A DNA stretch of 64,000 nucleotides from Cephalopachus bancanus. Taxonomy: Eukaryota; Chordata; Mammalia; Primates; Tarsiidae. Each line of letters opens with the position of its first letter. Position 1 is the stretch's first letter. The translations under genes were made by a program, and so were the position numbers. Location of the stretch: assembly GCA_027257055.1 (NCBI GenBank), contig JAPVLO010000277.1:1736001-1800000 (forward strand), written 5' to 3'. The notes under the pieces were generated by a model. That model made no database searches. It saw only the letters and a program-made list of their open reading frames with translations, and was not told where the DNA came from. Below are positions 12,231 to 23,874 of this stretch, in pieces.

Positions 12231-13076
12231 TCCTTAGCTGTTGGGGATTCTCCCATCCTCAGGGCCTTCAGACAACCCATGCCTGTCTCTGCTTTCTTCT
12301 GCACAGTCACTAGCTACAGGGGCTAGGACTGGTGGTGGTTTGTCCCTGACTGCGTGTACTTTGGCGTCATGAGAATTCTTGCCATCAAGTTTCATCAGAA
12401 ATGATGTCTGAGCGTTTTTGGTTTTGTTACTATTCTGTTTTTATATTTCATTTAGAGAAAATTATACTTTTGTACAGAAAAATGAAGAATTTTATCTTAT
12501 TTCATAGAGAAAAGACTCTTAAACAGTCTTGTCATGCAGGCCAAGGGAGTAAAATTGCCTACTAAAGCTTTCTAATTTTCATTTAATACTAAAGGTTAAT
12601 GGTTTTATTGTAAAATTAATATAGAGTGGGTTAGAGAACTAATTGCTCTTATTAATCACTAACAAGTAACTGAAAATTATCCAGAATGTGGCAGCTAGCT
12701 AACTATATATTAGTAATTATGAATATTATTGAAAATTTCATCCTGAGGTCAATTTTTATTATCAGCCAAGGAGGTGGTTTAGATACAAACACGTAAAATA
12801 TTTGGATTTTGGGACACAAGTTACTCTTTTTATATACTTTTGTATATTGAGAGAATATAGAACACATCAAATAAAATTAGCCATTTTGTGAAAATTCAGA
12901 CAAAAACTGGGAATTTAATTGTTCTTCCTGCTAGACCAATCATAATCTTCCTGTTTTCATCAACTTGAAGACCCCTCAGTTGTAAGAGTATAGGGTTTTG
13001 ATTTTCTTAGCTGGTCACCTTTTTTTTTTTTGCTCCCTAGAGTGGGGGGAAGGTGCAGGAGGGAAAATTGCAATTA
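12231..13076. other. No gene recognised
   Basis: Mostly AT-rich. A T-run at 13020-13031 is followed by a purine-rich patch. Nothing resembling an exon, RNA gene or clear repeat family was found. Confidence 0.45.
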
Positions 13077-13087
13077 AATAAGAGACA

Positions 13088-13315
13088 AGGCCGAGGCGAG
13101 TGCACTGCCTGAGCCTGTGGGTTCGAGACCAGCCCTGGCAACCTCGCTCTACCATAAATCAAAAATTAGCCAGGTGTGGTAGCACACGCATGTAGTTCCC
13201 GCTGCTTTGCAGGCTGAGACGGAAGGATCGCCAAAGCCGCCCAGCAGGTCGATGCTGGGGTGGCGGTGAGTGTGCCACTGCACTCCAGCCTGGGCTCTGA
13301 CTAAAAAAAGAAATA
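13088..13315 (+). mobile_element. 5'-truncated Alu SINE with TSD
   Basis: Starts inside the left monomer at GGCCGAGGCGAGTGCACTGC and ends CTCTGACTAAAAAAAG. The TSD AATAAGAGACA flanks it (13077-13087 and about 13317-13327). The truncation was therefore present at insertion. Confidence 0.9.
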
Positions 13316-13327
13316 AAATAAGAGACA

Positions 13328-15000
13328 GTTCTGCTTCTTAGTACTTTCTCCAGTTAATTATTGTAGAAAGAATCTGAAGTTAAATATAGAATGGAAAACG
13401 AATGTAGGCAAACCATAGGAGAGCCAGTAGTATAGTTGAGACATTAAATCATTGGTTTGGTAGTAGTTTGCGTACCTATGATGTGCTGTATTGGTGATGA
13501 CTGCTAACAGGTAGAAAGTTGCTTGTAAAATGCATTTCTGGTTTCTTCTGTTAGATGCCTAGTCAGTGTCTGGTTTCTCAAATAAGGTGACTCTGGTTCG
13601 AACTCATAGATCGTCAACCTACTGGGAGAAGAGTAGGGGGAGAGCCTTTTCAGTCACTGCCATTTGGACTCGAGACAGAGCACAGGCCTGTCCTAAGCAG
13701 GTGATTTCTTGTTGAAGTACCCACAGGGTCTCTGTTTGATCCTGCATTCTAGCATTTTCCTGGAATGGAATTTAAGGGCAGGTCTCAGCAGGTGTTTATG
13801 ACATGCAGTCAGTTTTTGTGGTAGAGGCATTCTCCCCTGAGAATGCTGTTATGCTGAACACAGTGATGGGTGAACTTCCCTTGGTGCTCTTACGGCTTCA
13901 GAGGTAGAGGGGAGGCCAACGGCGTCAGGCAGGCACGAGGGAGAAGGGGCTTGTGAGTTTGCTGTGGTCAAGGGAGAGTTGTGTCAAGAGGTAGGATTTT
14001 GAACTCAAGTCTTACTCTTTCATTAGTCTGTTTAATATATCAGTCTTGTTCCAGTGTTTCCTTCTTTGCCTTAATTAAAGATTCTAGAATTCCAGTGAAG
14101 CCAGAAAGCCCGAGGCTTAAGGGGAGCGGATAAAGAAAGAGAAGGAGACCTGGAGGGCAACTCAGAGCCCACATGTCTTATTTCTTATTTCAGGTCAGCA
14201 ACTCGTGCTTTGCGCTTGCGTTGCTCACGTGTGGAAGGTGCTTCCGTTCATGTCGTCCCCCTGGTCCGTTTGGTCTGGAAGAGCAGGTTCTGAAGAGACC
14301 CTTCCCCTGCCCTCTCGTTTTTCTTCCAGAACACGAGGGATGGTGACACGGTAGCAGCTTCCTGACCCTCTCCTAGGGTGGCACAGCAGAGAACTAGTCT
14401 TGGATAAGACTTCTGAGAAGCCTTAGAATTGAGGGAGACTGTCCACGTTTGACAGAGAATTTCTTTTCACTGTTTTGACTAGAATATGTGAAGGATGAAG
14501 GATGTCTGTTATCCTCGACTGCTTTTTAAAAAACAGTTACTTCTTTTTTCTCTTATTACCTAGTATGTGTTGGTTTCTTGAAGGAATGATACCTAAAGCG
14601 CAGCTTCAGCAGGTGTTCCCAGGACTCAACTCCAGTGTCCTCACTACCCGGAACCCTTCTCTCTGCTGCCATATGACCTTTTGTTTCAGCGTGAAGATGG
14701 ATGGGCTGGTCAGGAGCAGCAGCCAGGCTGATCACACCTGCCCTGGGTCAGAACTGGCAGGGAGGAAAGTGGGCACTCGCCTGAGTATCCACCTTTCCTG
14801 TACAAGTTTTACTCATACTTACATGTCTCTTTCCTCTTAAGTGTGAACACTTAGCACTGTTCTATTCTAGCTGTTTCCTTTATTCTTTTGAAATAACCCA
14901 TGTGGCTGGTCATTGTGGAGAATTGAGACAAAAAATAAATAAATTATGCAAAAAATAAATAAATTATGAGACCCATAACCACACTGTGAGTAGACGTTCT
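13328..15000. other. No gene recognised; mixed-GC unique sequence
   Basis: No repeat family recognised. A good 3' splice-like site (GTTTCTTCTGTTAG) ends at about 13553 and is followed by a 32-bp open stretch to AAATAAG/GTGACT, too short to call. Another acceptor-like site lies near 14193. A 19-bp A/T-rich block (AAAAAATAAATAAATTATG) is tandemly doubled at about 14931-14968. The 112-codon + strand frame at 14502-14840 has no supporting context. Confidence 0.45.
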
Positions 15001-15006
15001 CCGTGT

Positions 15007-15345
15007 GGGTATCTTAATTTGGGCTGCTTTAACAGAAATACCATAGACTGGGTGGTTCAAACAATGGAAGTGACTCCTAGGTTCAGGAGCCAGCAGATTG
15101 GGCTCCTAGTGAGGGCTTCTTCCTGGCTGGCAGAGGGATGCCTTCTTGCTGTCTTTACACGGTGGAGAAAGAGATCTTCTCTCTCGTCTGCTCACAGGGC
15201 ACTAATCCCATTCATGAGGGCTTTACCCTCATGGCCCAGTTAATCACCTCCCAAAGGCCTCGCCTCCAAAATTCCATCGCACTGGGATTTAGGCCTTCCA
15301 CCTGTGCACTTTTGGAGGACATAAAACGTTTAGTGCATATGGATG
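15007..15345 (-). mobile_element. MaLR-type LTR fragment, antisense
   Basis: Reversed MaLR LTR words appear in order: GGGCTGCTTTAACAGAAATA, ACCATAGACTGGGTGGTTCA, CACTAATCCCATTCATGAGG and TCACCTCCCAAAGGCCTC. It is shorter than the LTR at 10580 and internally deleted. The limits are approximate. Confidence 0.8.
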
Positions 15346-15678
15346 GGCCAGGAAATAATAGAGGAAATCAACATTAAGTCCTACTCATAAATCTTTTAAT
15401 CTTTTCCCTTCCTTTAGAAAAACGACCTTCTTTCATCAGCTCTGAGAATTTCAGTGATGGGATGCAAAGCTTAGAAAGAAAAAAGATGGCAGTTATTTAT
15501 AAGGTGCCATGCACTGTAGTAAATATCCCAATTTTTTAGATAAAAGAATGTCTTAGAATTGTTTAAATACTGGTAATTTTGAGTTTTATAGGTAATATAT
15601 GAATCTGTTCTTTTAAAATTGTCTTTTTTTTTTAACAGTTTTTGTATCTTGGGAGAAAGATTTTCCCCTTTTTAAAAA
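15346..15678. other. No gene recognised
   Basis: AT-rich sequence between an LTR fragment and an Alu. No exon or named repeat was seen. Confidence 0.45.
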
Positions 15679-15687
15679 CATACTTTT

Positions 15688-15982
15688 GTGCCGGACTTGG
15701 TGGCTTAGCCTGTAATCCGTACTTTGGGAGGCTGAGGTGAGTGGATTTCCTGAGCCCACAGGTTCGAGACCCGCCCGGGCAACTTGGCCAGACCTCATCT
15801 CTATAGTAAATCAAAAATTAGCCTGGCGTGGTAGCGCTCGCCTGTAGTTCCAGCTACTTGGAAGGCTAAAGTGGAAGGATCGCCGGAGCCCAGCGGGTCG
15901 AGGCTGCAGTGGCCGGGAGCGTGCCACTACCCTCCAGCCTGGGCGACAGAGTAAGACTCCAACTCAAAAAAACAAAACAAAG
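15688..15982 (+). mobile_element. Alu SINE with TSD
   Basis: Dimeric Alu (GCCGGACTTGGTGGCTTAGC to GACTCCAACTC plus A-rich tail). The 9-bp TSD CATACTTTT is at 15679-15687 and 15983-15991. The right monomer keeps most CpGs. Confidence 0.9.
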
Positions 15983-16690
15983 CATACTTTTCTGTATTTT
16001 TAGTTATAGAATATTTTTCGTCCTTCCTTCCCCTTCACTTTCCTTTTTTCTTTTTATTCATTCTTAAGTATTTAGACCTTGGATACATCTGAAATTTATC
16101 TTCTCTGTGGTAATTTTCTCATTTTTCTTTGAATAGCTTGATACTTCACTTCTGTCATATTGAAAATTAAGTAGAATGGGCTTGGTGGCTTAGCCTGTAA
16201 TCCCAGCACTTTGGGAGGCCGAGGTGAATGGATTGCCCGAGCCCACGGGTTTGAGACCAGCTCAGGCAACTTTGCGGTCTCTACAATAAATTAAAAAAAT
16301 TAGCCGTCTCTACAATAAATTAAAAAAAAAAAAAAACTAACCGGGTGTAGTAGCACACATCTCTAGTTCCAGCTACTTAGAATACTGAGGCGGAAGGATC
16401 GCCAGAGCCCAGCAGGTTGACACTGGGGTGACTGTGAGTGTGCCGCTGCACTCCACCCTGGACGACTGAGTGAGACTCTGTAACTCAAAAAAAAAAAGAA
16501 AAGAAAATTAAATATGTACAATATGTTTTCAGACATTTTTCCATTAATGCATTCGTTTGTCTGTTTCTGTACTAATGCCATGCTATTTTAGTTAATGCGA
16601 TTTAAAAATATAGTTTGATGTCTGATAAGACAAGGTTGTCCTTCTTTGAGTCTTTAAGGCCTAATTGTTACCATGATATTTAAAGATAGC
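15983..16690 (-). mobile_element. Possible L1 or HAL1 fragment, antisense, split by an Alu
   Basis: The segments 15992-16161 and 16512-16680 resemble reversed L1 ORF2-side sequence (TTCTGTACTAATGCCATGCT, CTGATAAGACAAGG). They are diverged, and the Alu at 16171-16502 divides them. The family is uncertain. Confidence 0.4.
16171..16502 (+). mobile_element. Alu SINE with TSD and internal 29-bp tandem duplication
   Basis: TSD GAAAATTAA at 16162-16170 and 16503-16511. The middle A-rich region holds a direct 29-bp repeat beginning GTCTCTACAATAAATTAAAA at 16277-16305 and 16306-16334. It sits at a different position from the duplication in the Alu at 6605. Confidence 0.9.
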
Positions 16691-16837
16691 AATATTACAC
16701 TGTAAATCATGATGAGGTTAAATGTTGGTCACTTCATGCTGGTTTATTGTTGGGGAGAGTCTAATGTAAAGAATGGGAGAAACTTAATTTTTTTGTCAAT
16801 TAAAATATAGTATTGTTGCTGTACATATATTGGCAAT

Positions 16838-17151
16838 TTTTTTTTTTTTTTTTTTTTGAGTTGGCGTCTCCGTCTGTCGCCCAGACCGGAGTGCAGTGGC
16901 ATGCTCACGGCCACTGCAGCCTCGACCCGCTGGGCTCAGGAAGTCCTCTCACAGTCCTCTCAGCTTCAGCCTTCCAAGTAGCTGGAACTACAGGCATGTG
17001 CCACCACGCCTGGCTAATTAAAAAAAAAAAAATTATTGTAGAGGTGAGTTCAAGTTGCCCAGGCGGGTCTCAAATCCTTGGGCTCAGGTAATCCTCTCAC
17101 CTCGGCCTCCCAAAGTGCTGGGTTTATAGGTGTGAGCCACCATGCCTGGCC
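16838..17151 (-). mobile_element. Alu SINE, antisense
   Basis: A 19-base T-run leads into GAGTTGGCGTCTCCGTCTGT, and the element ends GAGCCACCATGCCTGGCC. The left monomer looks older (GGTGTGAGCCACC, as in AluJ) than the main group. A clear TSD was not found. Confidence 0.9.
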
Positions 17152-17159
17152 TGACATGT

Positions 17160-17513
17160 ATTTTTTTTTTTTGGAAACAAAATTTTTAGCCAGCCTTTTC
17201 AGTTTAACAGTGTGATTTTTCTGTATCACTAAATCTCATTCTACAGCATAATTTTTTGTGGTGTATACCCCTTTATTGTGGTTGTACTGTAGCTTAATTA
17301 GCTGATCTATTATTGGTCATTTAGGCCTTGTATAACTTCTGCTGTTGTAAATGGCACCATAGCAGACATGTTTGTGACTACAGCGTTGTGCACATCCCTG
17401 CTTATTTTCTTAGACTGATTTGTGTTGGGACGGGTGTGTGTGTGTGTGTGTGTGTATGTTCAGATACTCTTCATCAGTGGTTGTACCAATTTGCATCCCC
17501 ACTCATAGTAAAA
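17160..17513 (-). mobile_element. Possible L1/HAL1-like fragment, antisense, with GT repeat
   Basis: Words such as GTTGTAAATGGCACCATAGC and TACCAATTTGCATCCCCACT recall reversed LINE 3' ends. A GT microsatellite occupies 17434-17455. The assignment is weak. Confidence 0.4.
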
Positions 17514-17526
17514 AGGACTGTACTTT

Positions 17527-17816
17527 TTTTTTTTTTTGAGTTGGAGTCTCACTCTGTTGCCCAGACTGGAGTGCAGTGGCCGCTCCCGGCCACCGCAGCC
17601 TCGACCTGCTGGGCTCCGGCGATCCTTCCGCCTCAGCCTTCCGAGTAGCCGGAATTACAGGCGCGCACTACCATGCCCGGCTAATTTTTATTTTATTTCA
17701 TTGTAGAGATGAGGTCTTGCCTGCCCAGGCGGGTCTCGAACCCGCGGGCTCAGGCAATTCATTCACCTCAGCCTCCCAAAGGCACGGGATTACAGGCTGA
17801 GCCACCGAGGCTGGCT
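17527..17816 (-). mobile_element. Alu SINE, young type, antisense, with 13-bp TSD
   Basis: The TSD AGGACTGTACTTT is perfect at 17514-17526 and 17817-17829. The body carries the main-group signatures CAAAGGCACGGGATTACAGG and GGCTGAGCCACCGAGGC. Confidence 0.95.
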
Positions 17817-17934
17817 AGGACTGTACTTTAAAAAAAAAAAAACAAAAAAAACTAAAGGTATTTTAGTTGCACGTTTTCTATGTTCCAATTCCGTAAAAAT
17901 CTAACAAATGAAAATGTGATTCCACACATTCACA

Positions 17935-18620
17935 CAATCATTGAACGCCTGCCATGGTGCCTAGGATACGGAAGCAAGTGCTGTGGAGCCAGAGAGCGTG
18001 CGTTGTCTTCCCTTTAACGAGTCCCTGCACCAGTGTGTGCGGCCACCCGCTTCTCTCCACCCTTGCTTATGTTTATCAGTTTATATTTATTTTTGCTGGT
18101 GTTGGCCAAGGACACATAAGACAGAGTCCTTGTTCTCCGGGCCCTTAAGGAATTGGGATAGGGCCTGAGAAGGGAGAAATCCAGAAAGACACAGCACGTT
18201 GTAGCCAACGCTAGGAGAGAGTGGGAGAAAGGTGCTTGGGGACACAGAGGAGGGGTCATGGAGGTGGTGGCCAGGAAAGGCATCCTGAAGAAGGGGTGCT
18301 TGGCTGCTGTGAATGTTGAGGGGAAGGCTTCTCCAAGTGGCCTGGGAACCAGGGGGGTGGTGATGAAGCGTGTTTATAGGAGCAGCGGTGTATGGATGTT
18401 TTAGGGGAAGGGCATGCAATTTGAGGACGAGGCGGCCTGCCGGGAGACTAGGGCAGAAAGATAGGAGACCAAGTCACGAATGGTCTCTTAGGCAAAATCA
18501 TGGGGTTTGGGCTTTATCCATAGTTGAGAGGCAGTCACTGTTGAGTTTCAAAGCAGGAGGTGACCCAATCCAGTTAGGTCTATGATATGATGGCAAGCTT
18601 AGAGTCAGCTGTGTTTTGGG
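17935..18620 (-). repeat. L2 LINE 3' fragment, antisense
   Basis: Reversed L2 order is seen: CATTGAACGCCTGCCATGGT, CAAGTGCTGTGGAGCCAGAG, later GGGTTTGGGCTTTATCCATA, then AAAGCAGGAGGTGACCCAAT. Open frames on both strands across 17954-18803 arise from this GC-richer repeat and are not called as genes. Confidence 0.75.
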
Positions 18621-20010
18621 GGCGGGATGGTTGTAAGACCTGTTTCCTAGAGAAATAACATTAGTCTTGTAAGGAATCAGGCTGTTGGGGGAAGGGAGGG
18701 TTTTGGACACAGGGTGTTTTAACTGCCTCCCTGTTTCCAAAGGAGGAGGTGTAGCCCTGCCAGCATGCTTTTCCCAGTGAAGGTGGTCTATTCTTAGGCA
18801 CACAGTTCTTTGCTGAGTCTTAGCCTGTACCGTATTAGCATTTATTCCGTTTTAAATCTCCTTGGAGAGCATGTCCTCTGAGAGAAACCCTGTTCCCTCC
18901 AGCTCAGAGTTTGCTCCGAAAGGGCTTGCATATTCACTGGGAGGAACTGGGATCCTTAGAGCTTTTACCCTCTCTCCGTGTGGCAGGGCTTCTTGTCCCC
19001 ACGCTGGACCTGAGGAGGACCCTCTGCAGTAGGGCTGCCATATAGAGCAATGATTTACAGCTGCAGTCTATCTCCAGCTCGCCTCTCACAAGGAGGGGCC
19101 CTCTATGAAGTTGGCACCATATGTTTATAGGTCTGTCACAATGTGATTCTAACTGGTGACACACATAGCAATGATACTACCTTAGTTCTGATGCCTGAAA
19201 GCAGTAAAGCTTTTATAAATGTGCATTTGAATGTCAGTTCCTGTTACCATTTGTACCCCTCCTCGTGCGCCTACATTTCAAACCATTTGTTTTCATATGT
19301 TTGCTTTGCAGTATGGCTCAGTACTTCTCCTCACTGTGACATTAGATATCAGATGAATTTCTTTTCCTCGCTTTTCTTACAGAAGTGTTTGATCTAAAAA
19401 ATGTATAAATTTGCCTTTAACTCTTCTAAACTTGCGTCTTTGTAGTCTGACTTGAGGACCACCTTTCGTCCCTGGCGCATTTATTTCTGGCCTCTCCGTT
19501 GGAAGACTGTTCTCCTTTGCACCCCATAAGAAATATTGCAGGTGAAGAGAAGTGTAACTAATAAAAAAGTCTTCCAAGAAGGAAACATGTATAGGAAGGG
19601 ACAAAGCCAGTTTGAAGAAAGTAAAAGTATCAGGCCATTGCCAGGTATACCGGAGAGCTTTGAGTAAGAGGTTTATTTTAGGCTCGGTGTAGAGGGAGCT
19701 GCCGAACAGTGCTGCTTAGACAGCCGCTGAAACTCTCTTCTGTGACTGGGAGGCACTCGCTTTGATTCGAGGACATCTTGCATCTCGAAGGTGATTGCTT
19801 GCTTGATTTTTTTTTAGATCAGAGCTTTCCAGGGTGTGGGCCTGGATAATACCTGGAAGATTGTTAGCAATTCTAAAGCTCTACCCTAGGCCTGCTGGAT
19901 GAGACTTTGGAGTGGAGCCCAGCAATGCTGAAGTTGGAGCCACTGTATCAGAGCAGAGAATGCGGACAAAATATGGCTCTTTGGGTCAACAGCACTGGGG
20001 AAAAACATTT
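18621..20010. other. No gene recognised; a MER5-like piece at about 19815-19920
   Basis: The segment 19815-19920 resembles a MER5/Charlie-type hAT relic (order ...TTGTTAGCAATTCTAAAGCT... then CCTGCTGGATGAGA), weakly supported. An acceptor-like site ends at 19445 and is followed by 27 open codons and a stop. It has no downstream signal and was not called. Confidence 0.4.
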
Positions 20011-20011
20011 G

Positions 20012-20343
20012 AAGTCATGTGTCGATTAGCAGTGTGTTCCGAGAACTGCGTCTTAGGCAATTTTGATGTTGTGCCAACATCGTGGTGTGTCCTTAAACAC
20101 ATCTAGAGGGTATAACGTACTACATACCTGGGCTGTAGGTCGTGTGACCTGTTGCTCCTAGGCAACAAACCTGTGCAGCATGCTGCTACACTGAAGGCTA
20201 TAGGCAGCTGGAGCACAATGACAAGGATCTGTATATTTAAACCCAGAAAAGGGACACTAAAAATACGGTATTACAATCTGATGGGACCACCTTGTACATG
20301 TGGTCCATCGTTGACCAGAATGTCATTATGCAGCACGTAACTG
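20012..20343. mobile_element. Non-autonomous Tigger-like (TcMar) DNA transposon, second copy
   Basis: It matches the element at 9729-10004 in the opposite orientation: GAGAACTGCGTCTTAGGCAA, TGTTGCTCCTAGGCAACAAA, CTGATGGGACCACCTTGTAC, and an end CAGCACGTAACTG followed by TA. The copy is diverged, and the left TA duplication is no longer visible. Confidence 0.7.
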
Positions 20344-20345
20344 TA

Positions 20346-20752
20346 TGTAACAGGTCAGGCAAACAACATTGGTTGAGAACTGTGCCTAAGGACAGGGATG
20401 AAAGGACTTTTCAGTGCGTAATTTTCAATTCCTAGACACACACACATGCATGTTTCCACACAGAAATCTGAAGAGGCATAACCAGATTAAGAATCTAAAA
20501 AGAAACATAAAGATGATACAACTGAATTGTCTGTATAACAACTAAAAAGAAAGGCCGAGAACTGTAAAGCTATAGAAAATGAAAGATACTCACTGAGAGG
20601 GACTAGCATGTATAAATGCTGAATTTAATACAGTGTCACGTATTTGGAATTTTTTTTTCCCTTTGAGATTATAGCTTGGAACAAGGATTGCCACCCACAG
20701 CAAGAAAAGAAGTCCCCATGGAACAGAATCTCTAAAACAGGGTACTCAGTTA
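20346..20752. other. No gene recognised; exon-like open stretch near 20685
   Basis: A fair 3' splice-like site (TTCCCTTTGAGATTATAG) is followed by about 65 bases with two open frames. The possible 5' site (ACAGG/GTACTC) is weak, and the phase does not suit the candidate exon at 31036 with full confidence, so no exon is called. Confidence 0.35.
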
Positions 20753-20762
20753 TGTAACTAGC

Positions 20763-21050
20763 TTTTTTTTTTTTTAATCAGAGTCTCACTCCGTCGCCCA
20801 GACTGGAGTGCAGTGGCCGCTCCCGGCCACCGCAGCCTCGACCTGCTGGACTCTGGCGATCCTTCCGCCTCAGCCTTCCAAGTAGCCAGAACTACAGGCG
20901 GGCGCTACCACACCCAGCTAATTTTTGATTTATTGTAGAGATGAGGTCTCGCCAAGTTGCCCAGGCGGGTCTCGAACCCGCGGGCTCAGGCAATCCACGC
21001 ACCTCAGCCTCCCAAGGCGCGGGATTACAGGCTGAGCCACCGAGCCCGGC
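20763..21050 (-). mobile_element. Alu SINE, young type, antisense, with TSD
   Basis: The TSD TGTAACTAGC is at 20753-20762 and 21051-21060. The body ends GGGATTACAGGCTGAGCCAC CGAGCCCGGC, with intact CpGs, close to the inferred consensus of the main group. Confidence 0.95.
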
Positions 21051-21060
21051 TGTAACTAGC

Positions 21061-22618
21061 CTTTTTAGAAGATGTACTTATATTGTGTGTGATGTCATGA
21101 CATCATTTTTTGATCTTCTCAGAATTCAGGTAGTTTGACTGTAAAATCTTGTATCTGGGAACACCTTTGTCTCACAGGGTTAGTGTTAGCGTTGCTGCTA
21201 CCAAGTGACATGTGTGTCAAGGACTGAGGCTCTGAAGTTATGTCGATTTTAGTGAATATGTATATATGTGAAGCCAGTATTCTTTCCAGAATTCCCCTGT
21301 GTGGCTTCTATGTTACTTCTTGATTGTCTGGACGTGCCATGGGCGATCGATGGTCCATAGTCTGTACCTGTCTCTGAAGGAGACATACACAATATTTCTT
21401 ACAAGATTCTCCATGACCAACCTTCGGCCACGTGCCCTAGCAGAGCTAGGATAGAGCAGCTCCCAAGTGGCCTTTGATGTCATTACGGGGTTGGCCTTTT
21501 ACAAAGTAGCCAACAAGAGATTGTTAACAGCAAGGAAGGAGAGACTGAGTCTGAGCATCATGGGTACCTCGGGCCCTTGTCCTAAAGACGCCCGAAAGAC
21601 CACAACACCTGGGTGTGGACTTGCAGCAAACGCTTCTTCTGTGACGCCAGTGCCATTGCGTGGTCTGTGTGTGGCGTCATGTCCTGGTTCTTGCCCTTGC
21701 TCTCGATGAATCCAAGGAGGGTGGATGGACACTCGACTTTGGAGACCCACCACACTACGACAGTACTGAGTGTAGACACCATTTTGAAACACTTGCGCCT
21801 TGGGAAACTTAAAGACCTCAAACTTAGGTTTTGACCAGTAAATGAAGCGGCACTGAATTTTAACTGTTTGCTGAAAAATATATAATTTGGAAGCATTAAA
21901 AAAATTGGAATGTAAGCTGAGAGTGAACAGCTTAACAAACCAAAAGTAAAACCAACCACCCCATAGTCTTACTTTTCCTAATCTGCTAAATGCTATCCAG
22001 TTCTAGAACTGAAAAGGACTTACTTGTTTTCCAAGAAGTATATGTTTTGAATATGTAATGAGATGACTTTCTGTGGTTTTGGAAGATTAATTTTGGTACT
22101 TTGTTGTCAGACCTTTTCTGATGGGAATTTCCCATTCGATCTGGAACTAAGAATTCACATCGACACTTGAGCTTTGTACTTCATACATCCCATTTTCTTT
22201 TCTCTGGTTATGTATCAAGTAGATGAGACTTCTCTTTAAAAAGCAAAGGTTGAATTGTCTTCACACATTTATTGTGAACTGGCAGAAAATGGAAAGGAGC
22301 ATCCTTTAAAGACAGCTGACTTGGCTGCATAGAAAGTACTCCTCTGTCCTGCTTTCCCTGTCCTCCTTCCCACCTTGGTTTATGGAATCCCAAAATTATA
22401 GATTTAGGTTGAGTTACAATTCTGGTAGACTCCAGGTATTATAACTTACAAAGACTTGACACTAAATATATGTAAACTTTTAAGAAATGTCTTCTTAATC
22501 GTGCATGGATATTTCGTGATTATTCCTGTCCCATGAGTATGCTCATTCAGTTCTAGAGTTAGTTATTTTGGAGTTTGGGCATCTGGTGGTCTTCCGTGGA
22601 AGGGGGGAGCTACTCTCT
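21061..22618. other. No gene recognised
   Basis: Unique-looking sequence. Overlapping open frames at 21467-21959 on both strands occupy a mildly GC-rich patch. None has splice sites at sensible places or a domain I can name. Confidence 0.45.
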
Positions 22619-22633
22619 CTTATTTGAGTACAT

Positions 22634-22923
22634 GTTTTTTTTTTTTTTGAGTTGGAGTCTCACTGTCACCCAGACTGGAGTGCAGTGGCCGTTCCCAGCC
22701 GCCGCAGCCTCGACCTGCCGGGCTCCGGCGATCCTTCTGCCTCAGCCTTCCGAGTAGCTGAAAATACAGGCGCGTGCTACCACGCCCGGCTCATTTTTTG
22801 ATTTATTGTAGAGATGAGGTCTCGCCAAGTTGCCCAGGCAGGTCTCGAACCTGCGGGCTCAGGCAGTTCACTCACCTCAGCCTCCTAGAGGCGCGGGATT
22901 ACAGGCTGAGCCACCGAGCCCGG
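22634..22923 (-). mobile_element. Alu SINE, young type, antisense, with TSD
   Basis: A 15-bp TSD, CTTATTTGAGTACAT at 22619-22633 and CTTATTTGACCACAT at 22924-22938, differs at two positions. The body belongs to the main group. Confidence 0.95.
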
Positions 22924-23094
22924 CTTATTTGACCACATTTAATGCCAAGGAATGGACCATGCAAGCAGTGTTTGGTTGGTGATAAGATTTTGTTTTCAAA
23001 GTACCGTCAGTGAAACTGTGAAAAAAATCGCTTAGGTACCTGACTTCTGCAGGTGTGACTGCAGTGGTAAACCTTCTAGCTCTTTACACCAGGA

Positions 23095-23590
23095 GTATTT
23101 TCTCACAGAAATAAAAATAGAGTTTCTTGAAAAGTTAACCATTTTAAGATGAGTAATTCAGTGGCCATCGTAGTATTTTCATGATGTTGAGCAGCCATCA
23201 CCTCTGTTTCCAAAATGTTTTCATCACCCTGAAAGAAAACCCCATGCCCGTTAAGCAGTTGCTCCCTATTTCCCATTCCTCCATCCCCTGACAACCACCA
23301 ATTTACGTTGTCTCTATAGATTTGCCTATCCAGAATATTTCATATAAATATGACCTTTTGTGTTTAGCTTCTTTCACTCAGCACAGTACTTTCAAGGTTT
23401 ATTCACTTCATAGTATGTATCAGTATTTACTCTTTTTTATGTCTGAATATTATTCCGTAGTACAAATATGCCAATTTGTTTATCTAATCGTCCATGGATG
23501 GCTATCTGGGATGCTTCCACCTTTTGGCTACTGTGAGAAAACTGCTGTGAACATGTAAATACCTGTATCTACCCTATCACACAGTGATCT
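23095..23590 (-). mobile_element. L1 LINE 3' fragment (L1M-like), antisense
   Basis: Reversed L1M words occur in order: GTTAACCATTTTAAGATGAG, TTGAGCAGCCATCACCTCTG, CATTCCTCCATCCCCTGACA, TTCATATAAATATGACCTTT and CCATGGATGGCTATCTGGGA. The piece is 5'-truncated and non-coding. Confidence 0.8.
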
Positions 23591-23801
23591 TCTCTTGATA
23601 TTACCCAGTGAAATCATACGTTGTTTAACACAGCTTTATGCATAATAGCGCAAAGTTGGAAGTATATCTTGATTGGGGTCCTGATTACATCCTGGGTGTA
23701 TATAACTCATTGATTTGAAACCTAAGATCTGTTTAATTTCTCTGAATATAAATTTTACTTGAACTGAAAAGAGAGAATAAAGCAAACCATGACTCTTGAT
23801 T

Positions 23802-23804
23802 ACA

Positions 23805-23848
<44 letters not shown>
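23802..23848. repeat. (CA)n microsatellite
   Basis: A CA run of about 23 units with one early T interruption. It creates cysteine/valine-rich spurious frames on the minus strand. Confidence 0.98.
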
Positions 23849-23849
<1 letters not shown>

Positions 23850-23874
23850 TTTTGGTAACATTAAACTAGGGGAA

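Noticed and set aside
19446..19530. Possible exon after the acceptor-like site ending at 19445
   Set aside because: One frame is open for 27 codons, then stops. No poly(A) signal or donor supports it.
21613..21834. Hydrophobic, cysteine-containing + strand frame that briefly suggested a palmitoyltransferase-like membrane segment
   Set aside because: No DHHC motif and no second match. The resemblance did not survive residue-by-residue comparison.
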